DNA of 64,000 bases from SIG220 sp045615545 (GCA_045615545.1 JAZLFA010000040.1:21389-85388), one strand, 5' to 3'; counted from the stretch's first letter, positions 16,740 through 26,291 are shown. Made by a program: numbers and translations. Notes: a model not told the origin generated them from the letters alone.

Positions 16740-17759
16740 TTAAAGTGGTAAATCCTTCTTAATAAAATATTTGCTTCCAGCAAAAGCAAAGATAATTCCA
16801 ACTAAAACCAAAATGCCAAATTCCCAAATCCAGTTATATGAAATAACATCGCTACCAAAGTTTGTTACAGCTTTTGAGAAAGATGCAATACTATCAGTAT
16901 CAATCAAAGTATATAAAGTGAAGTAATTAAATACATTCATTGCTTGAACGCCAACACCAACACTAACGAATACTTTGTTGCCAAATAAACCTAAGATACA
17001 ACATAAGAAACACAATACACAAACGCCACCACCAACAGCGATTGATTGGTTAGATTTGTTAAAGAATGCACTAGCACCAAAGCAAACACCAGTTAAAGCA
17101 AACATCGATAGGAAACTACCTAAACAATAAAGAGCTGATTTAAGGAAGAAATAATTAAACGGCGTTTCAACTTTTGCAGTTAAATTAACTATATAGTTAG
17201 CAATTGCACCAGTTCCTAAAGCTGCAATTGTAATAATTAAATACATTGCTGCTAAGCTAGCAACAATAAATAAATATTGAGTTCTAACAACTTTTTTTCT
17301 AGCAGTAGGAGTTGATAAAACATAGGCCATTGAACCATCACTAACTTGCGCTGCTAAAAGTTTATTAGCAACGATCATGACATAAATCATTGGTAAAAGG
17401 ACACCAGCAATCTTATATATAAGATCGTTCATAATCGCATTTAAGTCTAATTGTGACATGACCTCAATACGCGAAAGAGAAAATCCCATTGTTTGTAATA
17501 AACCAAGAATTTGTAGCCAGTTCATATTTTCATCTTTTACATATTGTTGAACACTAGCAATATCAATATTTGTAAAGATTGCTTTTGTTCCAACCACTAA
17601 GTTAACGATGATAAATATAGCAGCGCTTCCAAGAGTGAGCACTAACCATAAAACCCAGTTAGCTTTAAACGACTGTTTAAATAAAGGCCAAGAGAAATAT
17701 GATTTATGTTCTGGTTTAGAACTAATTGGTTCCATTACTGCTTCATTGTTCTGACTCAT
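16740..17759 (-). CDS. ABC-2-type transporter permease
   Basis: 339 aa with an N-terminal cytosolic stretch and about six membrane helices (first near 36-58, last near 310-330), typical of ABC-2 export permeases. The segment DGSMAYVLSTPTARKKVVRTQ between helices matches the family's conserved loop. It overlaps the ATPase gene upstream by 17 nt. It appears to be the only permease for two ATPases in this operon. Confidence 0.87.
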   Translation of the reverse strand: MSQNNEAVMEPISSKPEHKSYFSWPLFKQSFKANWVLWLVLTLGSAAIFIIVNLVVGTKAIFTNIDIASVQQYVKDENMNWLQILGLLQTMGFSLSRIEVMSQLDLNAIMNDLIYKIAGVLLPMIYVMIVANKLLAAQVSDGSMAYVLSTPTARKKVVRTQYLFIVASLAAMYLIITIAALGTGAIANYIVNLTAKVETPFNYFFLKSALYCLGSFLSMFALTGVCFGASAFFNKSNQSIAVGGGVCVLCFLCCILGLFGNKVFVSVGVGVQAMNVFNYFTLYTLIDTDSIASFSKAVTNFGSDVISYNWIWEFGILVLVGIIFAFAGSKYFIKKDLPL

Positions 17760-18711
17760 ATTCGATTCCTCCTACAACATTTTCAATAAAGTATTTTTCA
17801 AGTGAATACTGCACCTCTTTAATTAATTTGATGTTATGTTTAGTTAATTCTCTAAACATGCCATCAGTTTTTTCTATCGGTACCCTAATTAAGTAACCGT
17901 AAAATTCAGGATATTTTTCTAAGACAATAATTTGACTTGTGTCGGCAGTGTCATAACTCTTTTTATCATTAAATGTAATGACATATTCTTTGAATGGTCG
18001 ATTATGAATTTCATCCATATCGACAATGTCGATAATTTTTCCTTCTTTAATGAAAGCAACATAATCACATGTTTCTTCAAGTTCATCAAACATATGATTA
18101 GACATAATTATTGTTGTACCTTTTTCCTTTTCTTCTTTAATAATGTTAATAAATGATTCACGCATTAAAGGATCTAGTCCGGTAGTTGGCTCATCAAGCA
18201 AAACAATCTTTGGATGATGCATAAATGCCGCCACTAGAGCGGTTTTTTGTTTCATACCCTTACTCATACGTTTTAAGTTAGCGGTTGGATCTAATTGCAA
18301 AGCATTAATTATTTCTTCCGCTCTACTCATATCTGTAACATTAAGAAGTTCAGCTTGGCTTTTTAAAAACGCACTTCCACTTTCAACAGCAGGGAAAGCA
18401 ATTTCTCCAGGGAGATAGCCAATAAATGGTTTAATTTTTTCACTATCTTTCCAAGCATCCATACCTTCAACAGTAACACTGCCTTCTTGAGGTTTTAAAA
18501 ATCCCATGATATGACGAAGGGTAGTTGTTTTACCAGCACCATTAGTGCCACAATAACCTAAGGTTTTTCCACGAGGAACAATGAAGCTAACATCAAATAT
18601 ACCTCTACCTTTACCATAGTCTTTTGTTAAATGAGAGACTTTGATTGCGATATCTTCATCTTTAAAATCTAATAAGCTTTTCGCGTGCTCATATTTTTTA
18701 AGCTCTTCCAT
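17743..18711 (-). CDS. ABC transporter ATP-binding protein
   Basis: 322 aa. Walker A GTNGAGKTT near residue 55, signature-like MSKGMKQK (in place of LSGGQ, usual for ABC-2 exporters), Walker B IVLLDEPTTGLDP, and a C-terminal extension of about 90 residues as in drug or bacteriocin exporters. The N-terminal block VSHLTKDYGKGRGIFDVS is closely similar to that of the neighbouring ATPase, so the two are paralogues that could work as a heterodimer with the single permease. Confidence 0.9.
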   Translation of the reverse strand: MEELKKYEHAKSLLDFKDEDIAIKVSHLTKDYGKGRGIFDVSFIVPRGKTLGYCGTNGAGKTTTLRHIMGFLKPQEGSVTVEGMDAWKDSEKIKPFIGYLPGEIAFPAVESGSAFLKSQAELLNVTDMSRAEEIINALQLDPTANLKRMSKGMKQKTALVAAFMHHPKIVLLDEPTTGLDPLMRESFINIIKEEKEKGTTIIMSNHMFDELEETCDYVAFIKEGKIIDIVDMDEIHNRPFKEYVITFNDKKSYDTADTSQIIVLEKYPEFYGYLIRVPIEKTDGMFRELTKHNIKLIKEVQYSLEKYFIENVVGGIEYESEQ

Positions 18712-18722
18712 CTTAGCCCCTC

Positions 18723-19682
18723 CTATTTTTTATTACCAACAACACCAGAAAGACCGCCAAATTCTTTCTCTTCTTTATAGAAAGACATGAAATAGTCTTG
18801 TAATGTATATGGTTTTTCACCAAATGATCTCACCTTAAATCTGAGAACGGAATCGATGAAATCACTATATTGATTTACTTTAAATCTTACAAAAACAATA
18901 TTACGTTTTGGATTTGTATTAACTACTTCAAATGGACATTTTGATAAATATCTTTCCATATTGTCATAATCTTTAAATTCCAAAACATATGTTTTGGTAG
19001 AAATATCTTTTACATCTTCAGCTCTAAAAGTTGAAACGTGTTTACCATCTTTAATAATAGAAATATTGTCACAAGTCGCATCAACTTCAGAGAAGATGTG
19101 GCTGGAAAGGAGAATGGTTTTTCCTCTTTTCTTTTCATCCACAATGAATTTGATGAATATTTGTTGCATAACAGGATCTAGTCCACTGGTAGGTTCATCT
19201 AATATTAAAACGTCAGGATCATTCATAAATGCTGCAACAACAGCGAGCTTACGTTTTTCACCTAACGACATACTTTTTACCATTGGAGATGGATCAAATT
19301 TAAATAAGCGAAGAAGATAATCTAATCTTTCTTGATTAACTTCGCCACGCATATCCTGCATCATCTTAATAAATCCCCAGCCATTTAATCCCATTGGAAT
19401 ATTTGGTTCACCAGGGAGGTAACCAACTTTTGCAAGAATCTTGTCAGTATTTCCAAAAGTATCAATTCCAAAGATTTTTGTGAAACCAGTTGTTGGTTTA
19501 GAAAAACCCATAATATGCCTTATGGTCGTAGATTTACCCGCTCCATTAGGACCTAAATAGCCATAACATTCACCTTTATGGACTTGAATTGAAACATCGA
19601 AAACACCACGGCCATAACCATAGTCTTTAGTCAAGTGACTAACTTCAATAACAACAGGTTCTTTTGAAAAATCCTTGCTCAT
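18723..19682 (-). CDS. ABC transporter ATP-binding protein (paralogue)
   Basis: 319 aa. Walker A GPNGAGKST, signature-like MSLGEKRK, Walker B VLILDEPTSGLDP, followed by the C-terminal extension. It has the same VSHLTKDYGYGRGVFDVS opening as the next gene. It is separated by 11 nt from that gene and by 1 nt from the upstream lipoprotein gene, so lipoprotein, two ATPases, permease and HAD phosphatase form one minus-strand operon. Confidence 0.9.
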   Translation of the reverse strand: MSKDFSKEPVVIEVSHLTKDYGYGRGVFDVSIQVHKGECYGYLGPNGAGKSTTIRHIMGFSKPTTGFTKIFGIDTFGNTDKILAKVGYLPGEPNIPMGLNGWGFIKMMQDMRGEVNQERLDYLLRLFKFDPSPMVKSMSLGEKRKLAVVAAFMNDPDVLILDEPTSGLDPVMQQIFIKFIVDEKKRGKTILLSSHIFSEVDATCDNISIIKDGKHVSTFRAEDVKDISTKTYVLEFKDYDNMERYLSKCPFEVVNTNPKRNIVFVRFKVNQYSDFIDSVLRFKVRSFGEKPYTLQDYFMSFYKEEKEFGGLSGVVGNKK

Positions 19683-19683
19683 A

Positions 19684-20580
19684 TTATTCCTTTGTTAATT
19701 CAATAGGCACTAAGTGTGCAGCTCTAAATGTATAACTATATTGAGAGAAAAGTGGAGCAAAATTTTCATTCATTTCTTTTACTTCGTTAATATTATGTTT
19801 TTCATCTACAAGCGGGGCAGTACCAACTCTACTTTGAAAATCTTGATTTCCATCCGCACCAGGAAGATCACCACAGCCAGCAGGAAGTTCATCTTTCTTT
19901 TGCAAGTTATGAATAATTAAGTTATCGAATCTACCAGTTGAGTCATATGTTGGAATGATAAATAAACCATACCAACATAGTTGGAATAAGAAATCATTAA
20001 AACTAACAGGCATTGTGATTGAAATTTTATTACCGCTTAAAAATGCCACCAATATCGATTCAATAATAATTTCACTTAATTCAGAGCTTATCTCTGGAGG
20101 AAGAATCATCGAAAAAGCAGCAGTACCAATTCTCATTCGGTTACCTTTTCCGTTAGTTACTTTTTCATCAAGACTATAGTAAAGATGTAAATCTTCTTCA
20201 CTAAAGAAGACGGAAAGAAGCTCTTTAATTTCATCAAAAGTTACTACATCAGAATTTAAAAGAGCTAAAATAGCGTTCGCAAGTAAATCAATCTTAGACA
20301 TGGATGTTCCGCCAGTAAGAAGCGCAAAATCAAGCACTCTTTTTGTATTATATAAAGAAGGCACGCTTGAAGAGCTTGAAGGTGACTGACTACCGCTAGT
20401 AAGAGCAGGTTCAGCAGGAATCTCGTAGATTTCTTGTGTTAAATTTAAAGAAACACCAATTGTAGATTCAGGAGTGCTACCAAGCTTAAAGGAATATTTT
20501 CCATAAATGCTAGATGAACTACATGAAGTCAAAGCCATAAACGGAATGGCTAATAGAAGTAACATTTTTTTCAATTTCAT
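19684..20580 (-). CDS. Lipoprotein, unknown function, in ABC operon
   Basis: 298 aa with a lipoprotein signal: basic MKLKK, hydrophobic core, lipobox ALTSC (Cys20), followed by a Ser-rich linker and GKYSFKLG. The rest shows no recognisable domain; a Ser/Pro-rich stretch lies near residues 62-75. A strong GGAGG precedes the ATG. As first gene of the ABC-2 operon it may be an outside-facing partner of the transporter, which is inference from position. Confidence 0.75.
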   Translation of the reverse strand: MKLKKMLLLLAIPFMALTSCSSSSIYGKYSFKLGSTPESTIGVSLNLTQEIYEIPAEPALTSGSQSPSSSSSVPSLYNTKRVLDFALLTGGTSMSKIDLLANAILALLNSDVVTFDEIKELLSVFFSEEDLHLYYSLDEKVTNGKGNRMRIGTAAFSMILPPEISSELSEIIIESILVAFLSGNKISITMPVSFNDFLFQLCWYGLFIIPTYDSTGRFDNLIIHNLQKKDELPAGCGDLPGADGNQDFQSRVGTAPLVDEKHNINEVKEMNENFAPLFSQYSYTFRAAHLVPIELTKE

Positions 20581-20612
20581 AAATAAATACCTCCGGTAAC
20601 TTTATAAATTAA

Positions 20613-21014
20613 CTAGATTTTTTTAACAAATGTAACAACATTTTGATTATTAATACGTTCATACTTTATCTCATCAGTAAGTTTCTTACACATCAAAATG
20701 CCAAGACCACCAATATCGCGATCTTCAGCATGAAGAGTGATATCAGGATCTTCTTTTGCGAGTGGATCAAAAGCAAAACCAGAATCAATAATTTGATAGG
20801 TAAGCGAATTATCAACTAACTCAATAGAAATGTCACATTTGCCTTCTTTGTTTGGATAAGCAAATTTTGCAACATTAGTAAAAAGTTCTTCCACTACTAT
20901 ATTCATAGACATTAACACCTTCATCTCAACACCAAAAGATTCCAAAGTTTCTTCATTAAAAGATAAAACGTTTGGAAATTCATCTAATGATGCAATAAAA
21001 GATTGTTTTGCCAT
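20613..21014 (-). CDS. RsbW-like serine kinase/anti-sigma factor-type ATPase
   Basis: 133 aa of the HATPase_c_2 type. The N box VVEELFTNVAKFAYP and the G-box region ADRDIGGLGILMCKKLTDEI identify the GHKL fold of partner-switching kinases, which phosphorylate an STAS protein and sequester a regulator. The STAS partner is encoded 78 nt upstream. No sigma factor or PP2C phosphatase gene adjoins, so the output is unknown. Confidence 0.85.
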   Translation of the reverse strand: MAKQSFIASLDEFPNVLSFNEETLESFGVEMKVLMSMNIVVEELFTNVAKFAYPNKEGKCDISIELVDNSLTYQIIDSGFAFDPLAKEDPDITLHAEDRDIGGLGILMCKKLTDEIKYERINNQNVVTFVKKI

Positions 21015-21035
21015 AAAACCACCATTATGAATAAT

Positions 21036-21063
21036 CCTAGTAAAAATTGATATTCTTACTAGG
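21036..21063 (-). other. Intergenic hairpin between STAS and RsbW-like genes
   Basis: Perfect 8-bp inverted repeat CCTAGTAA/TTACTAGG (21036-21043 and 21056-21063). No T run follows on the minus strand, so it is not a typical terminator; it may adjust the expression ratio of the two proteins by RNA processing or pausing. Confidence 0.45.
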
Positions 21064-21092
21064 CAAAATTCAAAATATAATTATCAACAATA

Positions 21093-21389
21093 TTATTCAA
21101 TATTGAGGATATAAGAGAAGCCAGTCATTTCAAAGATTTCTTTGATAGAATCACTGACATGAATAAGGTTCATTGTACCTTGTTTGCTCATTACTTTTTG
21201 AGCGCCTAAAATAACACGTAAACCAGCACTTGAAATATATTCAAGATTTGCGAAATCAAATGTTAAATGATTAATTCCAGGAAGTGATTGATTTAAAACA
21301 GTTTCAAGTTCTGGAGAAGTGACTGTATCAAGTCTACCAGTAATAGCAATTGTTAAACTTGTGTCATTTAATTTCTTTTCAATAGTCAT
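21093..21389 (-). CDS. STAS-domain anti-anti-sigma factor (RsbV-like)
   Basis: 98 aa. The conserved phospho-acceptor segment is YISSAGLRVILGA, whose serine is the usual phosphorylation site in RsbV/SpoIIAA proteins. An in-frame start exists at 21416, but the codons between are the ribosome site itself: GAGGAAA lies about 7 nt before the ATG at 21389 (MTIEKKLNDTS). With the following RsbW-like gene it forms a two-component partner switch. Confidence 0.9.
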   Translation of the reverse strand: MTIEKKLNDTSLTIAITGRLDTVTSPELETVLNQSLPGINHLTFDFANLEYISSAGLRVILGAQKVMSKQGTMNLIHVSDSIKEIFEMTGFSYILNIE

Positions 21390-21504
21390 AATTATTTCCT
21401 CTTTTTTTCTTTTCAATATTATAAATTGAAATTTATTATTTTTCTATTACTTTTTATCATATCAACATATTGAATCATTATTTATTGATCAATCGTAAAA
21501 ATTA

Positions 21505-21531
21505 CAAATAAAAAGCGTAACAAAGTTACGC
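21505..21531 (-). terminator. Terminator of tRNA-Ser(GCT)
   Basis: Stem GCGTAAC/GTTACGC (21515-21521 and 21525-21531); reading on the minus strand it is followed by a T-rich run. Confidence 0.8.
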
Positions 21532-21543
21532 ATTTTAATTAAA

Positions 21544-21634
21544 TGGCGGAGCAAGAGAGACTCGAACCCTCGCACCGGAAACCCGATCTACGTCCTTAGC
21601 AGGGACGCCCCTTCACCAACTTGGGTATTGCTCC
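21544..21634 (-). tRNA. tRNA-Ser(GCT)
   Basis: 91 nt including encoded CCA. Acceptor GGAGCAA/TTGCTCC, anticodon stem CGTCC/GGACG with loop CTGCTAA (anticodon GCT), long class II variable arm, T loop TTCGAGT. Confidence 0.96.
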
Positions 21635-21684
21635 AATAGTGCCCAATTATATTAACATAATTAGGCGAATTTAATAAATGTTTT

Positions 21685-23124
21685 TTAATAAGCTTTTGCA
21701 AATAATACAACTTTTGTTGCTTTTTTACCACAAACAGGGCATTTATCATCAAAGCCAATTTGATTAAATGGTATTGCTCTAGCAGTAGCTTGGAATTTAT
21801 CTTTAATTGCTTTTTCACAAGCTTCATCTTCACACCACATGACTTTAGCGTATCCACCTTTGACATTTAGGATATAATCAAGTTCTTCCATGTTATGTGC
21901 TTCTGTAATGTGTTCGAGTAAATATTTATTTGCTTTGTCATACATTTCCTTATGAATAACGCTAAACAATTCTTTAACTTTATTTACCAACTCATCATAG
22001 CCACAGAATACCTTTTCTCCAGTGTTACGTTTAGCAAGAACGACTTGCTGTTTTTCGATATCTCTAGGACCAATCTCAAGTCTTAGTGGTACACCCTTCA
22101 TTTCATATTCAGAGAACTTCCATCCTGGAGTCTTATCACTATCATCAATTTTGACCCTAATACCCGCGCTTGCGAGAACTGATGCAATTCTTTTTGCTTC
22201 AGGGATGACTCCTGGTTTATTTGCAGCAACAGGAATAACAACAACTTGAATTGGGGCAACAAATGGAGGTAACACCAATCCATTATCATCGCCGTGAACC
22301 ATAATAATGCTGCCTAATAAACGTGTTGAAACGCCCCAACTTGTTTGATGAGGATTTTGAATTTTACCATCACGGTCTTGAAATGAAATACCAAATGCTT
22401 TTGCAAACCCATTACCAAAGTAGTGAGTCGTGCCGCTTTGTAATGCTTTTCCATCTGGCATTAAAGCTTCAATTGTATAAGTTTCTTTAGCGCCAGCAAA
22501 TTTTTCTTTTTCAGTTTTTCTTCCTTTTACAAAAGGAACAGCTAAAATATCTCTGCCTAAATCATCATAAATTTCAAGCATCTTTAATGTTTCGGTTCTT
22601 GCTTCTTCTTCGGTTTCGTGCATTGTGTGACCTTCTTGCCACAAGAATTCTGCTCCACGAAGGAAAGGACGGGTTGTTTTCTCCCATCTAACAACAGAGC
22701 ACCATTGGTTGTATAGCTTTGGTAAATCACGATATGAATTAATTATTTTTGCATAATGTTCACAGAACAATGTTTCACTAGTAGGACGAATAATTAATTT
22801 ATCATCAATTTCTTCTCCTCCGCCCATAGTAGCCACTAATGTTTCAGGAGCAAATCCTGCAATATGATCTTTTTCTTTTTGAAATAAAGATTCAGGGATT
22901 ACACTAGGCATATAAACATTTTCATGTCCTGTTTCTTTAAATCTAGCATCTAGATATTCTTTAATTCTTTCCCAAATAGCATAGCCATAAGGTCGATAAA
23001 TAATAAATCCTTTTACACTGGAATAATCCATTAATTCTGCTTTTTTGCACACATCAGTGTACCACTGAGCAAAATCGACACTTTGGCTAGTAATAGCGTC
23101 ATTCTTTTTCATTTCACTACCCAT
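21685..23124 (-). CDS. proS: Prolyl-tRNA synthetase, archaeal/eukaryal type (ProS type 3)
   Basis: Charges tRNA-Pro. 479 aa without the editing insert of the common bacterial enzyme; class II motifs include FLRGAEFLWQEGHT (motif 2) and the C-terminal arm ends in a zinc-ribbon-like C..C region (CEDEAC and CPVCGKK) and a terminal tyrosine, all marks of the type 3 enzyme. AGGGGGAA before the ATG at 23124 supports the first Met (MGSEMKKNDA). No T-box leader is seen upstream. Confidence 0.95.
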   Translation of the reverse strand: MGSEMKKNDAITSQSVDFAQWYTDVCKKAELMDYSSVKGFIIYRPYGYAIWERIKEYLDARFKETGHENVYMPSVIPESLFQKEKDHIAGFAPETLVATMGGGEEIDDKLIIRPTSETLFCEHYAKIINSYRDLPKLYNQWCSVVRWEKTTRPFLRGAEFLWQEGHTMHETEEEARTETLKMLEIYDDLGRDILAVPFVKGRKTEKEKFAGAKETYTIEALMPDGKALQSGTTHYFGNGFAKAFGISFQDRDGKIQNPHQTSWGVSTRLLGSIIMVHGDDNGLVLPPFVAPIQVVVIPVAANKPGVIPEAKRIASVLASAGIRVKIDDSDKTPGWKFSEYEMKGVPLRLEIGPRDIEKQQVVLAKRNTGEKVFCGYDELVNKVKELFSVIHKEMYDKANKYLLEHITEAHNMEELDYILNVKGGYAKVMWCEDEACEKAIKDKFQATARAIPFNQIGFDDKCPVCGKKATKVVLFAKAY

Positions 23125-23135
23125 AATAGTTCCCC

Positions 23136-24899
23136 CTATTTATATTTCTCCGCTAAAGCGGATAAACGATCCATTTTCTTTTTATCAACAGGTAATATCA
23201 TATCATTACTTGCTGTAATATTTTCACTAGAAATTACAGAAATTCCACTTTGTATTAATAATTCAATTGCTTGCCAACCATCTAAATCGGTAGCGATAAT
23301 CGGTTTATTGTATTTAAGTAATTGCTCAATTAAAACGTGAACGGATAGTCTAGTTCTACCACTTTGTTTGATTTCACCAATCATTGAGCTACCAACAACA
23401 AAGAAATCGAAATTTAAATAAAATGATGAATCTAAAAGCAAATCACGATTTTTAAGTGATAAGGCCAAAGAATATCCTTCGTCTCTTAAATCTTTATATA
23501 TATTTGTTAACACGTCATATCCATCGACATTATCATTAATCTCTTCTTCATCAAAAATTAATACGAGATCACATTCTTTAATTCTTACTATAGTAGATAA
23601 TAATTCTTTAATGTGTTTGATATCGAGTAATGACACAGCAAAGAATAATTTATATTTCTTGTTTTTAACAGAATTAACAAATTCAGTAATTGCCATTTTA
23701 GAGACAACAGAAAATAGTTCTCTATTCTTATCTACTTTCGCGGCATAATTGGCCATTTCTAAGAAGTCTCCCAAAGGAGATTCGTAAGCTTTGATGTATT
23801 CAAAATAGCCCAAAATTGAAGCAGTGTTTATATCCACAATAGGACGATATAAATATCTTAATGAATTTGGTTTTAATAGATATTCAACATGTTCGTTAAT
23901 TCTATTAAGGTCGATGAGTGGTCTTGAACTACTTCTTTTAAACAAATAAATTGTTTGATTGTTTTGTTGGGCATAAAAACAAGCTTGCTCACTTGCTTCA
24001 ATGATACCCTCAAAATCTTGGAAATATTGATTGTTTCCAACAATACCAATCGTAAAGTTAATGGAATCTTGGAAACCGTTAATAACGATTGCTTTACGCA
24101 TTGACTTTTCAATAGAATTTGCAAGCAATATTGCGCGTTCCTTAGAGTCAATATTTAAATCAAATAATAAAATTTGATTGTCTTTGTTATCAATAATTTG
24201 ACGGCAATGTTTTTGATCTAATGCGAAAGGATAAACATTATTTTTAAGAGAAAGCACCATAAAACGTTCAATCTTTTCATTTGTTGTAACAAGTGGCTTT
24301 AAGTAATAAAAACGTATTGCATATGTAAATCCTTTAATGGATTTTCTTTTGTTAATCATATCGCTATAAGCAACAGGATCAACTAAACCATAACTTTTAC
24401 TAATATGTTTTGGCTTTTTGCTAACAAAATTGTTAGGGGTTATATATCTGAAAAGATGACTTTCAACATGAATTAAACCGGCATTGGAATCGAATTTTAA
24501 TAAACGGAGAATTGAAAAATAATTATTTTTACCATGATTTGTTATCATATCCGCTTCGATATATTCATCAACATCTTTATGATCAATATACATTGAATAA
24601 ATCCAGTTTTTTACTTTTTCAACATCGCCTTCATGGAAAGAATTGAAAAATTTTGTAAGTGACATCACTCTTTTAACTTTCAAATTAGTGCGGTCAAAAT
24701 AGACAACACGGTTTTCTTTTGGATTGATATTTAAAACGCGAACAACATTGGTTTCACGAATAATTTGTTCCGCGATTCTTGTATCCGTAACAAGGGAATA
24801 AATGAAAGAAGCAATTAATCCGATAATAAAAACAATGACCACCAAACAAATGATGAATAAAGTTAAGAAGGGAATATTACTAAAGTTCCACAATTCCAT
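23136..24899 (-). CDS. Membrane-anchored degenerate GGDEF-EAL protein
   Basis: About 587 aa. One N-terminal membrane helix (residues 9-36), a region of unknown fold, then a degenerate GGDEF-like part (FTIGIVGNNQYFQDFEGIIEASEQA, roughly 285-310, aligns with the end of GGDEF domains but the GGDEF loop itself is absent), then an EAL-like domain starting LRYLYRPIVDINTASILGY. The EAL motif is replaced (FEYIKA) and the DDFGTG and catalytic Lys regions are not recognisable. It is therefore likely a catalytically dead receptor or scaffold. A TTG at 24908 is in frame; I chose the first ATG. Confidence 0.72.
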   Translation of the reverse strand: MELWNFSNIPFLTLFIICLVVIVFIIGLIASFIYSLVTDTRIAEQIIRETNVVRVLNINPKENRVVYFDRTNLKVKRVMSLTKFFNSFHEGDVEKVKNWIYSMYIDHKDVDEYIEADMITNHGKNNYFSILRLLKFDSNAGLIHVESHLFRYITPNNFVSKKPKHISKSYGLVDPVAYSDMINKRKSIKGFTYAIRFYYLKPLVTTNEKIERFMVLSLKNNVYPFALDQKHCRQIIDNKDNQILLFDLNIDSKERAILLANSIEKSMRKAIVINGFQDSINFTIGIVGNNQYFQDFEGIIEASEQACFYAQQNNQTIYLFKRSSSRPLIDLNRINEHVEYLLKPNSLRYLYRPIVDINTASILGYFEYIKAYESPLGDFLEMANYAAKVDKNRELFSVVSKMAITEFVNSVKNKKYKLFFAVSLLDIKHIKELLSTIVRIKECDLVLIFDEEEINDNVDGYDVLTNIYKDLRDEGYSLALSLKNRDLLLDSSFYLNFDFFVVGSSMIGEIKQSGRTRLSVHVLIEQLLKYNKPIIATDLDGWQAIELLIQSGISVISSENITASNDMILPVDKKKMDRLSALAEKYK

Positions 24900-25013
24900 A
24901 ATACACAATTATAAAAGAAAGTTATCGATATTTCTATACGATAATTTGCCTATATATCAATACCTATGATGATTTTCACTTATTCTCAGAAAATTGTGAT
25001 ATAATTTATGGCT

Positions 25014-25104
25014 GGAAAGGTACTCAAGTGGCCGAAGAGGGCAGTTTCGAAAACTGCTAGGAGATGCAAGTCTCGCGTGGGTTCAACTCCCACCCTTTCC
25101 GCCA
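25014..25104 (+). tRNA. tRNA-Ser(CGA)
   Basis: 91 nt with encoded CCA. Acceptor GGAAAGG/CCTTTCC, anticodon stem GCAGT/ACTGC with loop TTCGAAA (anticodon CGA), class II variable arm. A -10 box TATAAT lies at 25000-25005. Confidence 0.96.
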
Positions 25105-25109
25105 GTATC

Positions 25110-25141
25110 AAAAAAGTCGCTCAAGAGGCGACATTTTTTTA
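25110..25141. terminator. Terminator after tRNA-Ser(CGA), bidirectional
   Basis: Stem GTCGC/GCGAC (25116-25120 and 25128-25132) flanked by A6 and T7, serving both the tRNA and the convergent yitT-like gene. Confidence 0.8.
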
Positions 25142-25155
25142 TTAGATATTATAAC

Positions 25156-26145
25156 CTACTCAACAGGTCTACTAAAGAAATTTCCAACTAATTTATTTAC
25201 TGGGGTAACAACAATGAATGCGTTTGAATCAACTTGTTTAGCAACTCGAATAACCCTATGAACTTCAGTGGAAGAAACCACCATGTAAACTGTTTGTTTT
25301 TCTTTTTCTGAATAAGCGCCTTTAACATTAGAAACGGTTGCACCATGTGGAAACAAAGAAACCAATGTGCTAGCCATATTTTCTTGGTCAGTTGTAATAG
25401 ATAGTTCAGCTTTTTTATTACGGATGTTAATTAAATCTATAACAAGAGAAACAATAAACAAATAAACAATCGAATACAATACAATTACAAGGTTTTCACC
25501 CCATTTGTGCGGATTTCCTATTACTAATAATATAAAGTAGAAAACGACAACAATGGAGTTAATAATGACGCCATATTTACCTATTTGTGATGATTTTTTC
25601 ATACCCATATAGTAAGTAGCAACATCCACTCCACCAGAACTCGAATCAATCTTAAAAGCAATGGAAGAAGAAACCCCAGAACATAAACCGGCAAATAAAG
25701 CCCTAGTAAGAGGCGAATTTTGAATAAATGTTACATCTTGTATAGTGCGCGCAACACCAGTATCAGTAAATACAGATATAAAGATAGACGAACAACCTAC
25801 AACAACCACTGATAACAAAGCAAATTTCTTGCCTATTTTTAAGAAAGCAAATATTAAAATTGGAATATTAATCGCAAAATATAAAATTGATTGAAGGTTG
25901 TCACTTGAGATGGACGCACCACACATTTTAGCAATAATAACAATATTTTGGCATAAGCCACTTGCTCCACCTGTAACTAATGTTGCTGAATCATTAGAAA
26001 TAAAACACGAAAAGCCAAAAGCAAATAAAACACCAGCTGCAACAGAAATGATTAATTCAACTGCGAGCTTCAAAAAAGCTCCAAGTGCAATATGATCATA
26101 TAAGAAGTTGGTAATTTTTTTATGTAATCTGTCGATTTTTCGCAT
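25156..26145 (-). CDS. YitT-family membrane protein (DUF2179 C-terminal domain)
   Basis: 329 aa: five or six membrane helices (the YitT domain, with SSSGGVDVATYYMGMKK at about 175-190), then a cytosolic C-terminal DUF2179 domain of about 80 residues. The family is common in Firmicutes; transport substrates are not established. The gene is monocistronic, bounded by a terminator on its 3' side. Confidence 0.85.
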   Translation of the reverse strand: MRKIDRLHKKITNFLYDHIALGAFLKLAVELIISVAAGVLFAFGFSCFISNDSATLVTGGASGLCQNIVIIAKMCGASISSDNLQSILYFAINIPILIFAFLKIGKKFALLSVVVVGCSSIFISVFTDTGVARTIQDVTFIQNSPLTRALFAGLCSGVSSSIAFKIDSSSGGVDVATYYMGMKKSSQIGKYGVIINSIVVVFYFILLVIGNPHKWGENLVIVLYSIVYLFIVSLVIDLINIRNKKAELSITTDQENMASTLVSLFPHGATVSNVKGAYSEKEKQTVYMVVSSTEVHRVIRVAKQVDSNAFIVVTPVNKLVGNFFSRPVE

Positions 26146-26291
26146 ATAATTATCCTATCTATAGTTTTTATAAAAAACAATAGAAAATGACTAAACTTAT
26201 AATATTCTCACTATAACAATAATTTTATTGTAAATAAATTGTTGTTTGTGGTAAGATATGAAGGCTATATGTGAGCTAGGAGGCTACAATT

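Noticed and set aside
21588..21866. Open frame overlapping tRNA-Ser(GCT) and the proS 3' end
   Set aside because: Out-of-frame shadow running into a tRNA.
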